Counted from the stretch's first letter, positions 33,344-42,426 are shown. The stretch is 53,275 nt of DNA from CAYMSO01 sp964393185 (GCA_964393185.1 CAYMSO010000011.1:1-53275), one strand, 5' to 3'. Translations and numbers: made by a program. Notes: generated by a model from the letters alone, not told the origin.

Positions 33344-33426
33344 ACGCCTCCCCGCATTGCGTCCAAAGCTTCGCATTTCCCTTATGCGGGGTTAGGCGTA
33401 TCTGTTTTGAAACTTGCAAAAGAAGA

Positions 33427-33544
33427 AATAAAAAACTACGAACTGAAGTTCATAGTTTTATGTTGTTAATGAAGAAGCTTAATTAAAAGACTAATCTCCA
33501 TCCATTGGCTAAAGCCAATGGTTTTAAGATTAGTTTACAATAAA
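33427..33544. mobile_element. 118-bp two-hairpin element, copy 2 (MITE-like)
   Basis: Perfect reverse complement of 7537-7654. Hairpins: 33432-33459 (13-bp stem, one mismatch) and 33502-33521 (CCATTGGCT/AGCCAATGG) nested in ACTAATCT/AGATTAGT (33490-33534). It lies inside the Nudix pseudogene, abutting the 19-bp repeat beside the IS200. Confidence 0.85.
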
Positions 33545-33870
33545 GTCGGAACTTAATTTGTTAGTAGACCACAATAACTCAAACATAGAATTAACAAACA
33601 TACTCCAAAAAGAAGCACAGAACAAAACATGGGTGATTGTTGTTGTTACGATTGAATTAGTCACAATCCCCCGGGAACTAACTCTAAACTGGGAAAACAC
33701 AGAATATAAATGGGTTATGCTAGACGAGCTCAAAAATTACGATCTGATTCCCGAAATGGAAGAGTATCTAAGCCTTTTAAAGTAGATACTAGTTAGTATA
33801 AAAATTTATTAAAAACAAATTTTGCTTTGGACTTCAGATATAATAAAATAATTAAGATGTCTAACTAATC

Positions 33871-34191
33871 ATGCAAGAATACACTATTAATTTTTTTGTC
33901 TGGTACTTCCTAAGATTTTTCAAAGCCTATACACTGTTGTTACGAAACAGATTAGTATACATACTTATTTTGACACGAACATTACCAATGTTAACTAATA
34001 TTTATAGACCGCTGTACGGAGATTCATCTCGAATGGGACGAGTCATTGGAGTTTTTATAAGATTCTGGTGGGTAATCTTTGGTGGAATTGTATCGTTTGT
34101 ATATATTAGTCCGTTTCTTGCTACTTGGTTAATTCTTATAGCCTTGCCGTTTATTCCAATAATTCAATTAGCCCAATTTATAAGTAGATGA
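33871..34191 (+). CDS. Small membrane protein, first gene of the secretion-like locus
   Basis: 106 residues, with a basic N-terminus and hydrophobic stretches at about 5-18, 26-40 and 65-100, probably a hairpin in the membrane. No known family. Its stop overlaps the start of the double-AAA+ ATPase by 4 bp (ATGA), so the two are translationally coupled and probably physically associated. Confidence 0.7.
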   Translation: MQEYTINFFVWYFLRFFKAYTLLLRNRLVYILILTRTLPMLTNIYRPLYGDSSRMGRVIGVFIRFWWVIFGGIVSFVYISPFLATWLILIALPFIPIIQLAQFISR

Positions 34192-36770
34192 ACACATCCG
34201 GCCGACAAACAATTGGTAAATTGTCCGATATAGAGCTTTCGATAGATTTTAGTGATCTATTTAAATACAGAGGAGAAAGACAAATAAAAAATTTGATAGA
34301 AAAGCAGCTAGGCAGAATAATGTTTTTAGTTTCTTTTGGACTTTTGGTGGGTCCCGTAGCATTCTTAATGCTAGAAGGTAGTTTTGCTCTAAATAAATTA
34401 ATAAAAGCTGACTCATTAATTTATCTTTTACCGTTTTTTTCTATTTACGGCTTTCTCTACGCTTTTTATCTTACACGTTCAAAAGATAGTTTTAATTTTA
34501 ATTTAGAACAAAATAATTTAAGAAAAGTAATTCCTTATCTAAAACTACACCAAATTAAAAAACTAGAAATAGACAATTTTTTTGATGAAAGAGTTTTAGA
34601 AATTATAGATAAATCTTATTTCGAAGACAGAACTAAATTTATAAACCTTGTTTCGGAGCAATTGTTGTCCGATAGTAGAAATCAGAAATTAATCAAAACT
34701 AGACTTGGAATTAACGTTCAAAAATTTACACAAGCAGTAAATCGCTTTTTGCTTACAATCGATACATCATTTGAGCATCATTTTCAAACCTTTTTTCTCA
34801 ATTGTTTTAAAGAAGCTTTTGCTATGGAAGTAGAAAAAATAGATTCTCAAGTACTTATGCTAATTATGAATAAATATTACTGGAATCAGGTTTTGTGCGA
34901 TTTTGATGTAACAGATCTAGAAATAGAGGGAATAAAGGAATGGTATAAGAATGAATTAATCAAATTATACTATCAAAAAGCCTGGAAAGTACTATCCAAT
35001 CTAAAGCCTACAGGTGCAATAAATAGATCTTTTACATCTCGGGTAACACCTCTTTTAGACCAATATGGTACCGATTTTACAGCGCTTGCAGCCAGAGAAA
35101 ACTTTGTAACCGTTATAGGCAAAGGCAAACTCACCTCCGATGTGATACGAATATTACAGAAAGAAAGTGGTTCAGCAGTACTTATTTTAGGTGAACCTGG
35201 AGTCGGCAAAACAAGATTTTTGAAATATCTAGCTACACGAATGGTAGTAGAAGATATGCCAAAAGAACTTCAGGATTTAAGATTGGTGGTAATTGATCTA
35301 AATTCAGTAATGACTAAGTCTGCATCTGTTGATTCTTTCAAGCTAAATTTACAAAAACTAATAGAAGAAGTAGTTGTAGCTAAAAATGTGATTCTTTCGT
35401 TTGAAGAAATCGGTCAAATTTTCAGTCTTCGAGAAGATGGCAGGCTCGAGGTGATTAATTTGATAGCTAATCTTATAGACAAATATAGATTAAAAATTAT
35501 TGGAACTGCAAACATAGAAGATTATGCTACCAAAATAAAGCCTGTTAGAGGTTTTGCAGCACTATTCGATGTAGTAGAAATCCCAGAGCCTGATCCTAAC
35601 TTATCTTTTCAAATATTGATGGATTTTTTGCCAGAGCTGGAACGTGAGTATGGTGTGCAAATTAGAGTTGAAGCTATAAAACGAATAGTTAAATTCGCTC
35701 CAAAAATCCTTTACGAAAGGGCAATGCCAGATAAAGGTATAGATTTTCTAGAAGAAGCCTTGCTTAAAGCCAGATCTCGCAGACTCAAATTTTTGGATGA
35801 ACAACTTATAGACGAAATGTTAAAAGAAAAAATAGGTGTTGATGTTGGTGACATTTCAGATCGAGAAGCGAAGAAACTTGAGGAGCTGGAGCTAGAAATG
35901 CATAAAAGGGTGGTGGGTCAGGATTATGCAGTCAACAGCATTGCATCGGCGTTAAGGAGATCAAGAGCTGGAATGATAAGCGGTAAGCGACCTGTTGCAT
36001 CTTTTCTATTTTATGGTCCTACTGGTGTAGGAAAAACTGAGGTAGCTAAAACATTGGCAGATCTATACTATGGAAGCGAAAGTCTAATGCTAAGATTAGA
36101 TATGTCGGAATATCAGGAAGAAAAAAATCTTGATCGACTATTGGGCTACACTGACGAAAACGGAAATTTTGTAGGAGGGTATTTAACAGAAGGTATTCGA
36201 ACCAGACCCTACTCCTTAATATTGCTCGACGAAATCGAGAAGGCAAACCCAAAAGTTCTAGATATTTTTCTGCAAATTCTGGATGATGGCAGACTGACAG
36301 ATGGCATGGGGCGAATAGTTGATTTTACTAATACTATTATAATTGCTACTTCGAATGCAGCATCAAAAGAAATCGCGAACTACATTGCACAAGGCTATAA
36401 ATACAATGATGTTCAAAAATTGGTAAAACCTCAACTCAACAGTATATTTAGGATCGAGTTTATGAACAGATTTGATAAAATCATTATGTTTAAGCCTTTG
36501 AATCAAATTGAAATCCAACAAATTGCTGATATACTGTTAAAGAAGTTAGATAAGAGTCTAGAAGAAAGAGGAATGTCAATAGCATGGGATCAAAAAACAT
36601 TGGAGATGCTGGCTCTTCAGGGCTACAATCCAGTGTACGGAGCGCGAGAACTTAGAAGACTTGTTCAGGATGTGATTGAAGATCAACTGGCAAATTTGAT
36701 AATAACTAAAAAACTTGTTAGCGGAAAAGAAGTTGTATTTAGCGGTTTAAATGTAGTAGAAATTAAATAG
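34188..36770 (+). CDS. Membrane-tethered double-AAA+ ATPase, ClpB/ClpC-like
   Basis: 860 residues. Two TM helices near 48-64 and 80-98 anchor the protein; about 100-330 is a unique helical region. AAA-1 has Walker A GEPGVGKT (335-342) and a degenerate Walker B FEEIG. AAA-2 has GPTGVGKT (610-617), Walker B ILLDEIEKA, ILDDGRLTDGMGR, and the C-terminal GARELRRLVQDVIEDQLA. This is the Clp/Hsp100 domain order, but the Clp N-domain is replaced by a membrane anchor, and I see no ClpP-binding loop. It heads the pilin-like cluster and may unfold or extract membrane or secreted subunits. Confidence 0.88.
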   Translation: MNTSGRQTIGKLSDIELSIDFSDLFKYRGERQIKNLIEKQLGRIMFLVSFGLLVGPVAFLMLEGSFALNKLIKADSLIYLLPFFSIYGFLYAFYLTRSKDSFNFNLEQNNLRKVIPYLKLHQIKKLEIDNFFDERVLEIIDKSYFEDRTKFINLVSEQLLSDSRNQKLIKTRLGINVQKFTQAVNRFLLTIDTSFEHHFQTFFLNCFKEAFAMEVEKIDSQVLMLIMNKYYWNQVLCDFDVTDLEIEGIKEWYKNELIKLYYQKAWKVLSNLKPTGAINRSFTSRVTPLLDQYGTDFTALAARENFVTVIGKGKLTSDVIRILQKESGSAVLILGEPGVGKTRFLKYLATRMVVEDMPKELQDLRLVVIDLNSVMTKSASVDSFKLNLQKLIEEVVVAKNVILSFEEIGQIFSLREDGRLEVINLIANLIDKYRLKIIGTANIEDYATKIKPVRGFAALFDVVEIPEPDPNLSFQILMDFLPELEREYGVQIRVEAIKRIVKFAPKILYERAMPDKGIDFLEEALLKARSRRLKFLDEQLIDEMLKEKIGVDVGDISDREAKKLEELELEMHKRVVGQDYAVNSIASALRRSRAGMISGKRPVASFLFYGPTGVGKTEVAKTLADLYYGSESLMLRLDMSEYQEEKNLDRLLGYTDENGNFVGGYLTEGIRTRPYSLILLDEIEKANPKVLDIFLQILDDGRLTDGMGRIVDFTNTIIIATSNAASKEIANYIAQGYKYNDVQKLVKPQLNSIFRIEFMNRFDKIIMFKPLNQIEIQQIADILLKKLDKSLEERGMSIAWDQKTLEMLALQGYNPVYGARELRRLVQDVIEDQLANLIITKKLVSGKEVVFSGLNVVEIK

Positions 36771-36787
36771 TAATTATTATTAAGCCT

Positions 36788-37171
36788 GTGAAAAATAAAT
36801 TAATAAAAATTTTTGTTTATACAAGTATAACGATCATAATATTGTTTCTATTGAATTCAAATGTTGTGGCCCAGGATGCCCAAGTTGGTGTTAGGATACC
36901 TAATCCATCAAAGTATGATTCTTTGGAAGATTTAGTTTCGGCTGCATCTTCTTTAATTAGACCGGTATTTATTATTACATTTGCTGCAATGTTTCTTTAC
37001 GGTGCATTTATGATACAAACAGCAAGAGGTAACGACGAACAAATGGCAAATGGCTGGAAAACTATTGGAGCTGCAATAGTTGGTTTTTTTATAGCAGTGT
37101 TTGCGCCATCTTTAGCCGATGCAGCTTTAACTCTTGTAGGTGTTGAAGGATTCGGTACAATAGGAACATAA
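36788..37171 (+). CDS. TrbC/VirB2-like pilin-type membrane protein 1
   Basis: 127 residues starting with GTG. A signal peptide ends near NVVAQDAQ; then come two TM helices (about 57-76 and 93-112) separated by the charged loop QTARGNDEQMANGWK. A hydrophobic pair with a short polar loop is how TrbC/VirB2 pilins look. First of seven such genes; 1 bp before the next. Confidence 0.75.
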   Translation: MKNKLIKIFVYTSITIIILFLLNSNVVAQDAQVGVRIPNPSKYDSLEDLVSAASSLIRPVFIITFAAMFLYGAFMIQTARGNDEQMANGWKTIGAAIVGFFIAVFAPSLADAALTLVGVEGFGTIGT

Positions 37172-37172
37172 T

Positions 37173-37757
37173 ATGAAAAAATTACTGATATTTTTAATAA
37201 CATTAATTGCCCTGACCGCATTTGGCAACACCGTATATGCACAGGATCCTACAGACTATAATTATCGACCTCCAGGATGCGAAAATACTTATGTCGTAGA
37301 TGCAAATTGCGTACAGCGAAGATTATTGAATCCTTCTTATGTTTGCCAGGTGAATATTTGCCCAAATGAACAAGGGGAAGAACCACCAGAAGAAGTTGCA
37401 AAGTTAATTACTATATTTGGACAAAATTTATATGTTTATTCTTCTAATAAAGTTGCTGCCTTGGTAAATATGTTGTTAATCGGGGTTATGACAGTTATGA
37501 CAGTAATTGCATTTATTTATGGAGTGTTTGTAGCAGCTGTACAAAGATCCAAATCTACAGAGGCAGGCGAAATTGAAACAGCCAACAAAACTCTACTTAG
37601 GTTGATATTGGGATTTGTTTTGGCATGGTCTATAATTGTAGTAATGCAATTTGTATTTAGTATTTTGGGCATAGGTGGACTAACCGATATAACTATATCT
37701 AATGACGAAAATCAGGATTCAATAATAATTTCACCAACCAACAATAATAATTTATGA
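37173..37757 (+). CDS. TrbC/VirB2-like membrane protein 2
   Basis: 194 residues. A signal peptide ends at TVYAQD, followed by a Cys-containing extracytoplasmic part (four Cys, 33-68), then two TM helices at about 93-120 and 145-170 around a loop with SKSTEAGEIETANK. It overlaps the next gene by 4 bp. Confidence 0.7.
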   Translation: MKKLLIFLITLIALTAFGNTVYAQDPTDYNYRPPGCENTYVVDANCVQRRLLNPSYVCQVNICPNEQGEEPPEEVAKLITIFGQNLYVYSSNKVAALVNMLLIGVMTVMTVIAFIYGVFVAAVQRSKSTEAGEIETANKTLLRLILGFVLAWSIIVVMQFVFSILGIGGLTDITISNDENQDSIIISPTNNNNL

Positions 37758-38335
37758 AAAAAACGGTACGAAGACTAATTGTGTTAATAGCTCTGAGTTT
37801 TATAACAATTAGCTTGGCTTTTGGGACTAGTATTTATGCTCAATCCAACGAACTACCTGTAGATTCGACAATTGGTGTTAAGGAAATTAAAATTCAAGTT
37901 TTTAAACTACCAAGCATAGATGGAGCCGCATCTTATACCATTATTTCTTGGTTAAGTTTTGCTGGGATTATTTTAACAATAGGAATAATTCTATTCTGGG
38001 TACTTCTAATTTTGAGAGCGGCATTTGGGGTTTATAAAAAATCTGACGATCCGGAGGGAATGGCAGAAGCTATTACAAAAATGAAATCTCTGTTTATAGG
38101 AGTAGCTCTTGCATTCGCGTTTCCGATTGTAATGACTATAATAGGTACAATACTGGGCATTGGAAGTTTTTGGAGCTGGCCAGTCGCATTTCAGGAGTGT
38201 AATGGTACAAATCCAAATAATGGTGAAGAATATACTTACTTTTATCAAGCAGTACTTGGGGCACCAGAAGGTTCACAAGATCCAATTCGTTTTGCTTATA
38301 CGATTTGTAAACTTAGCGATGACTTGCCTTATTAA
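37754..38335 (+). CDS. TrbC/VirB2-like membrane protein 3
   Basis: 193 residues. The signal peptide ends SIYAQS; TM helices at about 55-85 and 112-140 flank the loop KKSDDPEGMAEAITKMK. The C-terminal 50 residues lie outside and contain two Cys (QECNGT and TICKLS), perhaps a disulfide. It starts by ATGA overlap with gene 2. Confidence 0.7.
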   Translation: MKKTVRRLIVLIALSFITISLAFGTSIYAQSNELPVDSTIGVKEIKIQVFKLPSIDGAASYTIISWLSFAGIILTIGIILFWVLLILRAAFGVYKKSDDPEGMAEAITKMKSLFIGVALAFAFPIVMTIIGTILGIGSFWSWPVAFQECNGTNPNNGEEYTYFYQAVLGAPEGSQDPIRFAYTICKLSDDLPY

Positions 38336-38344
38336 AAAATCTTT

Positions 38345-38818
38345 ATGAATAAAATTAAAATAGTTCAATTAACATTAGGCATAATTTTCTTGATTATGGG
38401 GTTTATAGGTTTCATCCAACCAGTAAAAGCAGAACTTAATGCATGTGATTTTTTGCCATGCAGTGTTAATACTGGACAGGTCGGAGAAAACGAAGCCAAT
38501 ATACTAAATCCGGATTTTTCTCTTAAAAATCTTGTCAAAACAGTCACATCTTTAATATTTATAGTATTTATTTTGGTAGGAGTAGGGATTTTTGTTAAAG
38601 CCGCTCTTGCAATAACAAAGAGTGAAGGGGACGAGGCTCAAATAGAAAAAGGATTTACCTCTATAAAGTCTGTATTTTTTGCTGTGGGACTTATAATTGT
38701 TGGTATAATAGGGCTAGTTGCAATTGCTGCACTTTTCAGAGCTGGTGGAATCTTTGGAACCCAAATAGAGGATCCAGAGGGATTTAACGTAAAAGATAAT
38801 GTAAATAAAATTTTGTAG
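38345..38818 (+). CDS. TrbC/VirB2-like membrane protein 4
   Basis: 157 residues with a signal peptide (to VKAEL), a CDFLPCS motif, then two TM helices around the loop TKSEGDEAQIEKGFTSIK. The SEGDE loop is shared with proteins 5 and 6. It ends in a short acidic tail. 9 bp after gene 3. Confidence 0.75.
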   Translation: MNKIKIVQLTLGIIFLIMGFIGFIQPVKAELNACDFLPCSVNTGQVGENEANILNPDFSLKNLVKTVTSLIFIVFILVGVGIFVKAALAITKSEGDEAQIEKGFTSIKSVFFAVGLIIVGIIGLVAIAALFRAGGIFGTQIEDPEGFNVKDNVNKIL

Positions 38819-38823
38819 TTCTA

Positions 38824-38852
38824 TTGACTTGATATTCTATAGGCTATATCCT
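38824..38852 (+). promoter_or_regulatory. Internal promoter before pilin-like gene 5
   Basis: TTGACT (38824-38829), 17 bp, TATCCT (38847-38852). It would give the downstream subunit genes 5 and 6 separate expression. Confidence 0.5.
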
Positions 38853-38896
38853 ATATTGAATAATATAAAATAGTTAATATTTAATTTGGTTATAAG

Positions 38897-39385
38897 ATGA
38901 AAAGAATTCAAAGCTTTTTCATGGTAATGATGACAGCTGTTGTAATGTTCACAACTGCATCGTTTATTTCTCCTACAATTGCATCAGCTCAAGACACCGA
39001 TGTAAACCTAATCTGTAGAATATTTCCTTTTATCAATCAGATTGAGTTTACCCAAGGTTTGTGCGGTGGCGAAAGTAACTTAAGTGCAATTGGGGAGTTA
39101 GTAAGATTTGTATTATCATTAATTTTCATTGCAATTATAGGTATCGCTGTTTTCTACATTATCAAGTCAGCAATTAAATACATTCAATCGGAGGGAGATG
39201 AAGGAAAAGTACAAGAATCTCAAAAAGCAATTAAAGCAGTATTCCTGGGGATAGGCGCTTTAATAGTAGGATTGGTAGGATTGATAATTATTTTGGCATT
39301 CGTTGGAGCTGATGAAGCCCTACAGCAGGATATTCCCGAAGATTCTAGCATTAATCAGACATTGAATGATTTAACAGGTCTTTAA
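38897..39385 (+). CDS. TrbC/VirB2-like membrane protein 5 (paralogue of 6)
   Basis: 162 residues: signal peptide ending ASAQD, a conserved LICRIFPFINQIEF segment with two Cys (one in GLCGGES), TM helices at about 70-92 and 112-137, loop QSEGDEGKVQESQKAIK. It has its own promoter and is followed by a strong terminator, so it may be made in higher amounts, as expected of a major pilin. Confidence 0.78.
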   Translation: MKRIQSFFMVMMTAVVMFTTASFISPTIASAQDTDVNLICRIFPFINQIEFTQGLCGGESNLSAIGELVRFVLSLIFIAIIGIAVFYIIKSAIKYIQSEGDEGKVQESQKAIKAVFLGIGALIVGLVGLIIILAFVGADEALQQDIPEDSSINQTLNDLTGL

Positions 39386-39406
39386 AGAATAGATCGTCAA
39401 AAGTTA

Positions 39407-39435
39407 AAAAAACCCCGGCACATCCGGGGTTTTTT
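39407..39435 (+). terminator. Intrinsic terminator after pilin-like gene 5
   Basis: AACCCCGG-CACAT-CCGGGGTT with flanking A and T runs; strong and possibly active in both directions. It separates genes 5 and 6. Confidence 0.92.
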
Positions 39436-39556
39436 GTAACGTAAAAAGATATATTAAATAGACTAGGTCAAATCAAGTAAAATTTTTACTGATTAAGAAA
39501 GTATTTATTTGAGTTTATAAATAATGTATAGTGATCTTATATTGAATACTAATCAA

Positions 39557-40171
39557 ATGAAAAAAGAAGTGTATATAAAAATAATAACTTTGTTGCTTGC
39601 ATTTATGATTGTGGGCCTGTCGTTCATGCAAATAACATTAGCTCAAGATGTACCTCCGCAAACTGGAGATGATATTACTATTGGCGCTCCTGCAACTACC
39701 GATGATGAAGAAGAGCAAAATAATTCCAATAATAACTCGGGTAATGGAAATAATTCGGGAACTGGAGGCAACAACAGCGGAAGAAGCCCAAATTTACTTT
39801 GCAGAATATTTCCATTTATTTATCAAATTGATTTTACAAAAGGACTTTGTGGTACAGAAAGCGACCTTTCTGCGGTGGCAGGATTAGTACAATTCCTTCT
39901 TTCTATGATTTTTGTGGGCATTATAGCTATAGCCATCTTCTTTATAATCAAGTCAGCAATTAAATATATTAGATCGGAAGGAGATGAAGGGAAAGTGGAA
40001 GAAGCCAAAAAAGCTCTCAAAGCAGTATTTATTGGAATACTCACGCTTATAGGGGGATTAGTTGGTTTGCTAATCGTCATTTCGTTTATAGGAGCCCAAG
40101 ATGCACTAGATCAGGATATAGAAAATAATTCGAGCATTGGAAAAACATTCAAAGAACTAACCGGAATTTAA
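39557..40171 (+). CDS. TrbC/VirB2-like membrane protein 6 (paralogue of 5)
   Basis: 204 residues from ATG 39557; the start at 39524 would put polar residues before the signal peptide. After the signal (ITLAQD) comes a low-complexity Asn/Ser/Gly linker of about 35 residues absent from protein 5. Then the same core follows: LLCRIFPFIYQIDF, GLCGTESDLSA, two TM helices and RSEGDEGKVEEAKKALK. Clearly a tandem duplicate of gene 5 with an added linker. Confidence 0.78.
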   Translation: MKKEVYIKIITLLLAFMIVGLSFMQITLAQDVPPQTGDDITIGAPATTDDEEEQNNSNNNSGNGNNSGTGGNNSGRSPNLLCRIFPFIYQIDFTKGLCGTESDLSAVAGLVQFLLSMIFVGIIAIAIFFIIKSAIKYIRSEGDEGKVEEAKKALKAVFIGILTLIGGLVGLLIVISFIGAQDALDQDIENNSSIGKTFKELTGI

Positions 40172-40274
40172 AACAGAACCGCCTATTCACCTGAAGCTAG
40201 TTCTTACCTTCATTGTCTTAATTCTTGCTTTAGTTTTGTCTTTGCTCTAATCTATATCTAGGTTAATAATTCCC

Positions 40275-40976
40275 ATGAAAATTAGAATTAACAAAAGAAT
40301 TATTTATACATTTCAAATTGTAAGCATATTTATATTCCTAGCCCTTTCGATACTTGCATTAAAAATAGATGTGAGTGCCCAACTGCAAGGAGATGCGTTT
40401 TCTGCGCAGGAAGCCGATAATTACCAGTGTTTTGAGAATGATAGCGATACACCAACTGCACCTGTTAGGAAAGGTAGCGATGGATACTATTATTGTCAGG
40501 ACGGATCGAGAGCTGTATTTAAACCGCCTAAGTTACAGCAGTTAGAAATATGGTTTGTACGAGTGGTTTATGCTTTGTGGGCATTAATAGGATCATTGTC
40601 ATTTCTTTACCTGGTTCTTTTGGGGTATAGATATATGATTACTAGAGGAGATGTAACCAAAATAACAGAAATTCGACAGAAGATAATCTATTACATAATC
40701 GGTTTTGCGCTAGTATTTTTGGCGGTGCCTATTCTGTCGACCGTATTTAGAGTTATGGGAATAAACAAAGACGTTGATTGTTATGATGTAAGTATGCCAG
40801 GGTTTCAGTTCTTTTTTACTGATCTTTGCACAGCCTCAGCTGATGAAGTAGCGGAAAAATGTAGTGTTGCTCCTGGAACAGCTTGTTCTATAGTAGGTCA
40901 GAGAGTAACATGTAGGGACGGTGCCGAGATATACACTTACATTTGTAATTCAAATGCAGTCTGGGAACTTAGGTAA
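40275..40976 (+). CDS. TrbC/VirB2-like membrane protein 7 with Cys-rich tail
   Basis: 233 residues: signal peptide ending VSAQ, about 60 extracytoplasmic residues with two Cys, then two TM helices at about 96-119 and 136-157 with the loop YMITRGDVTKITEIRQK. The C-terminal tail of 70 residues has seven or so Cys (CYDVSMP, CTASADEV, CSVAPGTACS), probably disulfide-bonded outside the cell. The next gene begins 1 bp after its stop. Confidence 0.72.
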   Translation: MKIRINKRIIYTFQIVSIFIFLALSILALKIDVSAQLQGDAFSAQEADNYQCFENDSDTPTAPVRKGSDGYYYCQDGSRAVFKPPKLQQLEIWFVRVVYALWALIGSLSFLYLVLLGYRYMITRGDVTKITEIRQKIIYYIIGFALVFLAVPILSTVFRVMGINKDVDCYDVSMPGFQFFFTDLCTASADEVAEKCSVAPGTACSIVGQRVTCRDGAEIYTYICNSNAVWELR

Positions 40977-40977
40977 G

Positions 40978-42426
40978 ATGATAATCTCTAGTATTAATCT
41001 CAAAAAAAATGATCAAACGCAGGAATTTTCTTTGGAAAATTTTTCTGTTGAATACATGTTTGCCAGCCAGATTTTTCTAAGCTTAAAACACCCTTTAGAA
41101 ACAAAAGATTTCGACGAATTCTTTTTCTTGCTGGAAGACTCTAGCGCTAATCCACCATACTTTATATCAGTTTTTAAAGAATTAAATTCGCAGCAAGTTA
41201 ATGTTAGTGTTGATGGTACCTCTTTAGAGCCAGAATTACTTTTTCAGGCAATTTCGGAAAAAAGCGGTATAGAAATCAATCAAAAGAATTGGGAAACTAG
41301 ATTTATAAGTGTTCCTTCAAATGCAGATCTTAGATATATCAAAGAACAAATGGTAAATAGCAATAAACAGATATTAAAAGATACAAATGCAGACATCGAT
41401 CTGGAAAGAGAAGAGAAGATGATTCAACTAAAAAGCCAAATCGATGTTCTCGAGAAAGAAATTGCTATCTATAAGGATTCTAAAAAAATGAAAGAAGAGG
41501 CCCAAAACAAAATAGCCAAGCACGAAGAGGAGTTGAAAGATATTTCGACAAAATTAGAAGATTCAGAATATCTAATTCAAATTATGAATAGGATCAATAG
41601 AGAGCTTGCTAAATTTGGTAATCAGCAGCCACCAGACGAAATTATTACCCAAAAAGTTGAACAGCTTAAACAAACAAGAATTAAAAAAGTTATAGAAATA
41701 TTAAAAACAGTTAAGAATTTTGGCAATATTTTTGTTAGTCATGATCAAACATATAGTAAAGAAGATCAAGTAAATATAAGTATGTTTGTTGCAATGATAA
41801 TTGTGCAAACCCTTCTGACTACAATCATATATATTGCAACTTCCGACGTAAGAATTATATTTGTTGGTTTTATAGCTTTGCTAATAATATTTTTGGGAAT
41901 AATATATGCAAAACTAAGCATAGGTAAAGCTCTGAGCCAAGAGCAAACAAATCCTTACAAAGATAAAAATCTGACATTTGATAGATTAATGCAAAAATTT
42001 GATAGACAAGAAAATGCCTTCTTTGTAAACGCAGCTTGGATTACTGCATTAAGAAAAGAAAAGCAAACTGTGGAGCAAGTACTACAGAATAGGTTGGAAG
42101 GGCAGAGGTATAATGATGTTGTGCTCAAGATCAGCAAGATTAAAAGAGAGATTGCAGAGTTAAAAAGTAATTTAGAAGAAATTGATAAATTCAAAATATC
42201 TGCAGAGGAGTATTTAAAAAAGAGAAGAGAACTAGATACATTAAAGGTTGAGCTCGAAATAACTGAAGATGAGCAGAGCGAAGGATTCGAAGATTATGTA
42301 TCAAAAGTTAACCTGCCATTTTTCGTTTTATCGAACAATACAAATGCATCAGATTGGCTAGAAGAAATGATGATTAAATTTAGCAATAAAGTGCAAATTA
42401 TTAAATTTTTTGATACTTCTAAGTAG
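40978..42426 (+). CDS. Coiled-coil membrane protein of the secretion-like locus
   Basis: 482 residues from ATG 40978 (the longer frame from 40921 lies inside the previous gene). About 1-110 is a soluble domain, 125-225 a coiled coil, 265-305 two TM helices, and 320-440 a second coiled coil, ending in a small domain with WLEEMMIKFSNKVQ. I know no family; a scaffold linking the membrane complex to the cytoplasm is a guess. Confidence 0.65.
   Translation: MIISSINLKKNDQTQEFSLENFSVEYMFASQIFLSLKHPLETKDFDEFFFLLEDSSANPPYFISVFKELNSQQVNVSVDGTSLEPELLFQAISEKSGIEINQKNWETRFISVPSNADLRYIKEQMVNSNKQILKDTNADIDLEREEKMIQLKSQIDVLEKEIAIYKDSKKMKEEAQNKIAKHEEELKDISTKLEDSEYLIQIMNRINRELAKFGNQQPPDEIITQKVEQLKQTRIKKVIEILKTVKNFGNIFVSHDQTYSKEDQVNISMFVAMIIVQTLLTTIIYIATSDVRIIFVGFIALLIIFLGIIYAKLSIGKALSQEQTNPYKDKNLTFDRLMQKFDRQENAFFVNAAWITALRKEKQTVEQVLQNRLEGQRYNDVVLKISKIKREIAELKSNLEEIDKFKISAEEYLKKRRELDTLKVELEITEDEQSEGFEDYVSKVNLPFFVLSNNTNASDWLEEMMIKFSNKVQIIKFFDTSK

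Larger units (their letters stand above)
32808..33410 (-). mobile_element. IS200-type insertion sequence
   Basis: About 600 bp with one transposase gene and no tnpB. Subterminal hairpins mark the ends: CCCCGGAA/TTCCGGGG at 32816-32844 (right end relative to tnpA) and CCCCGCAT/ATGCGGGG at 33350-33391 (left end). The element is flanked by a 19-bp direct repeat (32789-32807 and 33411-33429), although IS200 elements normally make no target duplication. Exact ends are not certain. Confidence 0.85.
32565..33785 (+). pseudogene. Nudix hydrolase pseudogene, frameshifted and split by two insertions
   Basis: An N-terminal piece (32565 on, MNKAELYKLLNQLDQELPKK) stays open in one frame to 32719, while the Nudix core (LLVKRSAKVRLFPNRWYLVA, about 32698-32760) is in another frame, so a frameshift lies between. 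The Nudix box region SPEELAKEE is then cut by the IS200 element at 32808. After it, nucleotides encoding LAKEE repeat at 33411, followed by the 118-bp element. The C-terminal part (WVIVVVTIELVTIPRELTL, EYKWVMLDELKNYDL) resumes near 33558 and ends at 33785. It is no longer functional. Confidence 0.7.

Noticed and set aside
33228..33419. Minus-strand 63-aa ORF upstream of tnpA
   Set aside because: It spans the IS end hairpins and overlaps tnpA in another frame; no sign of selection as a protein.
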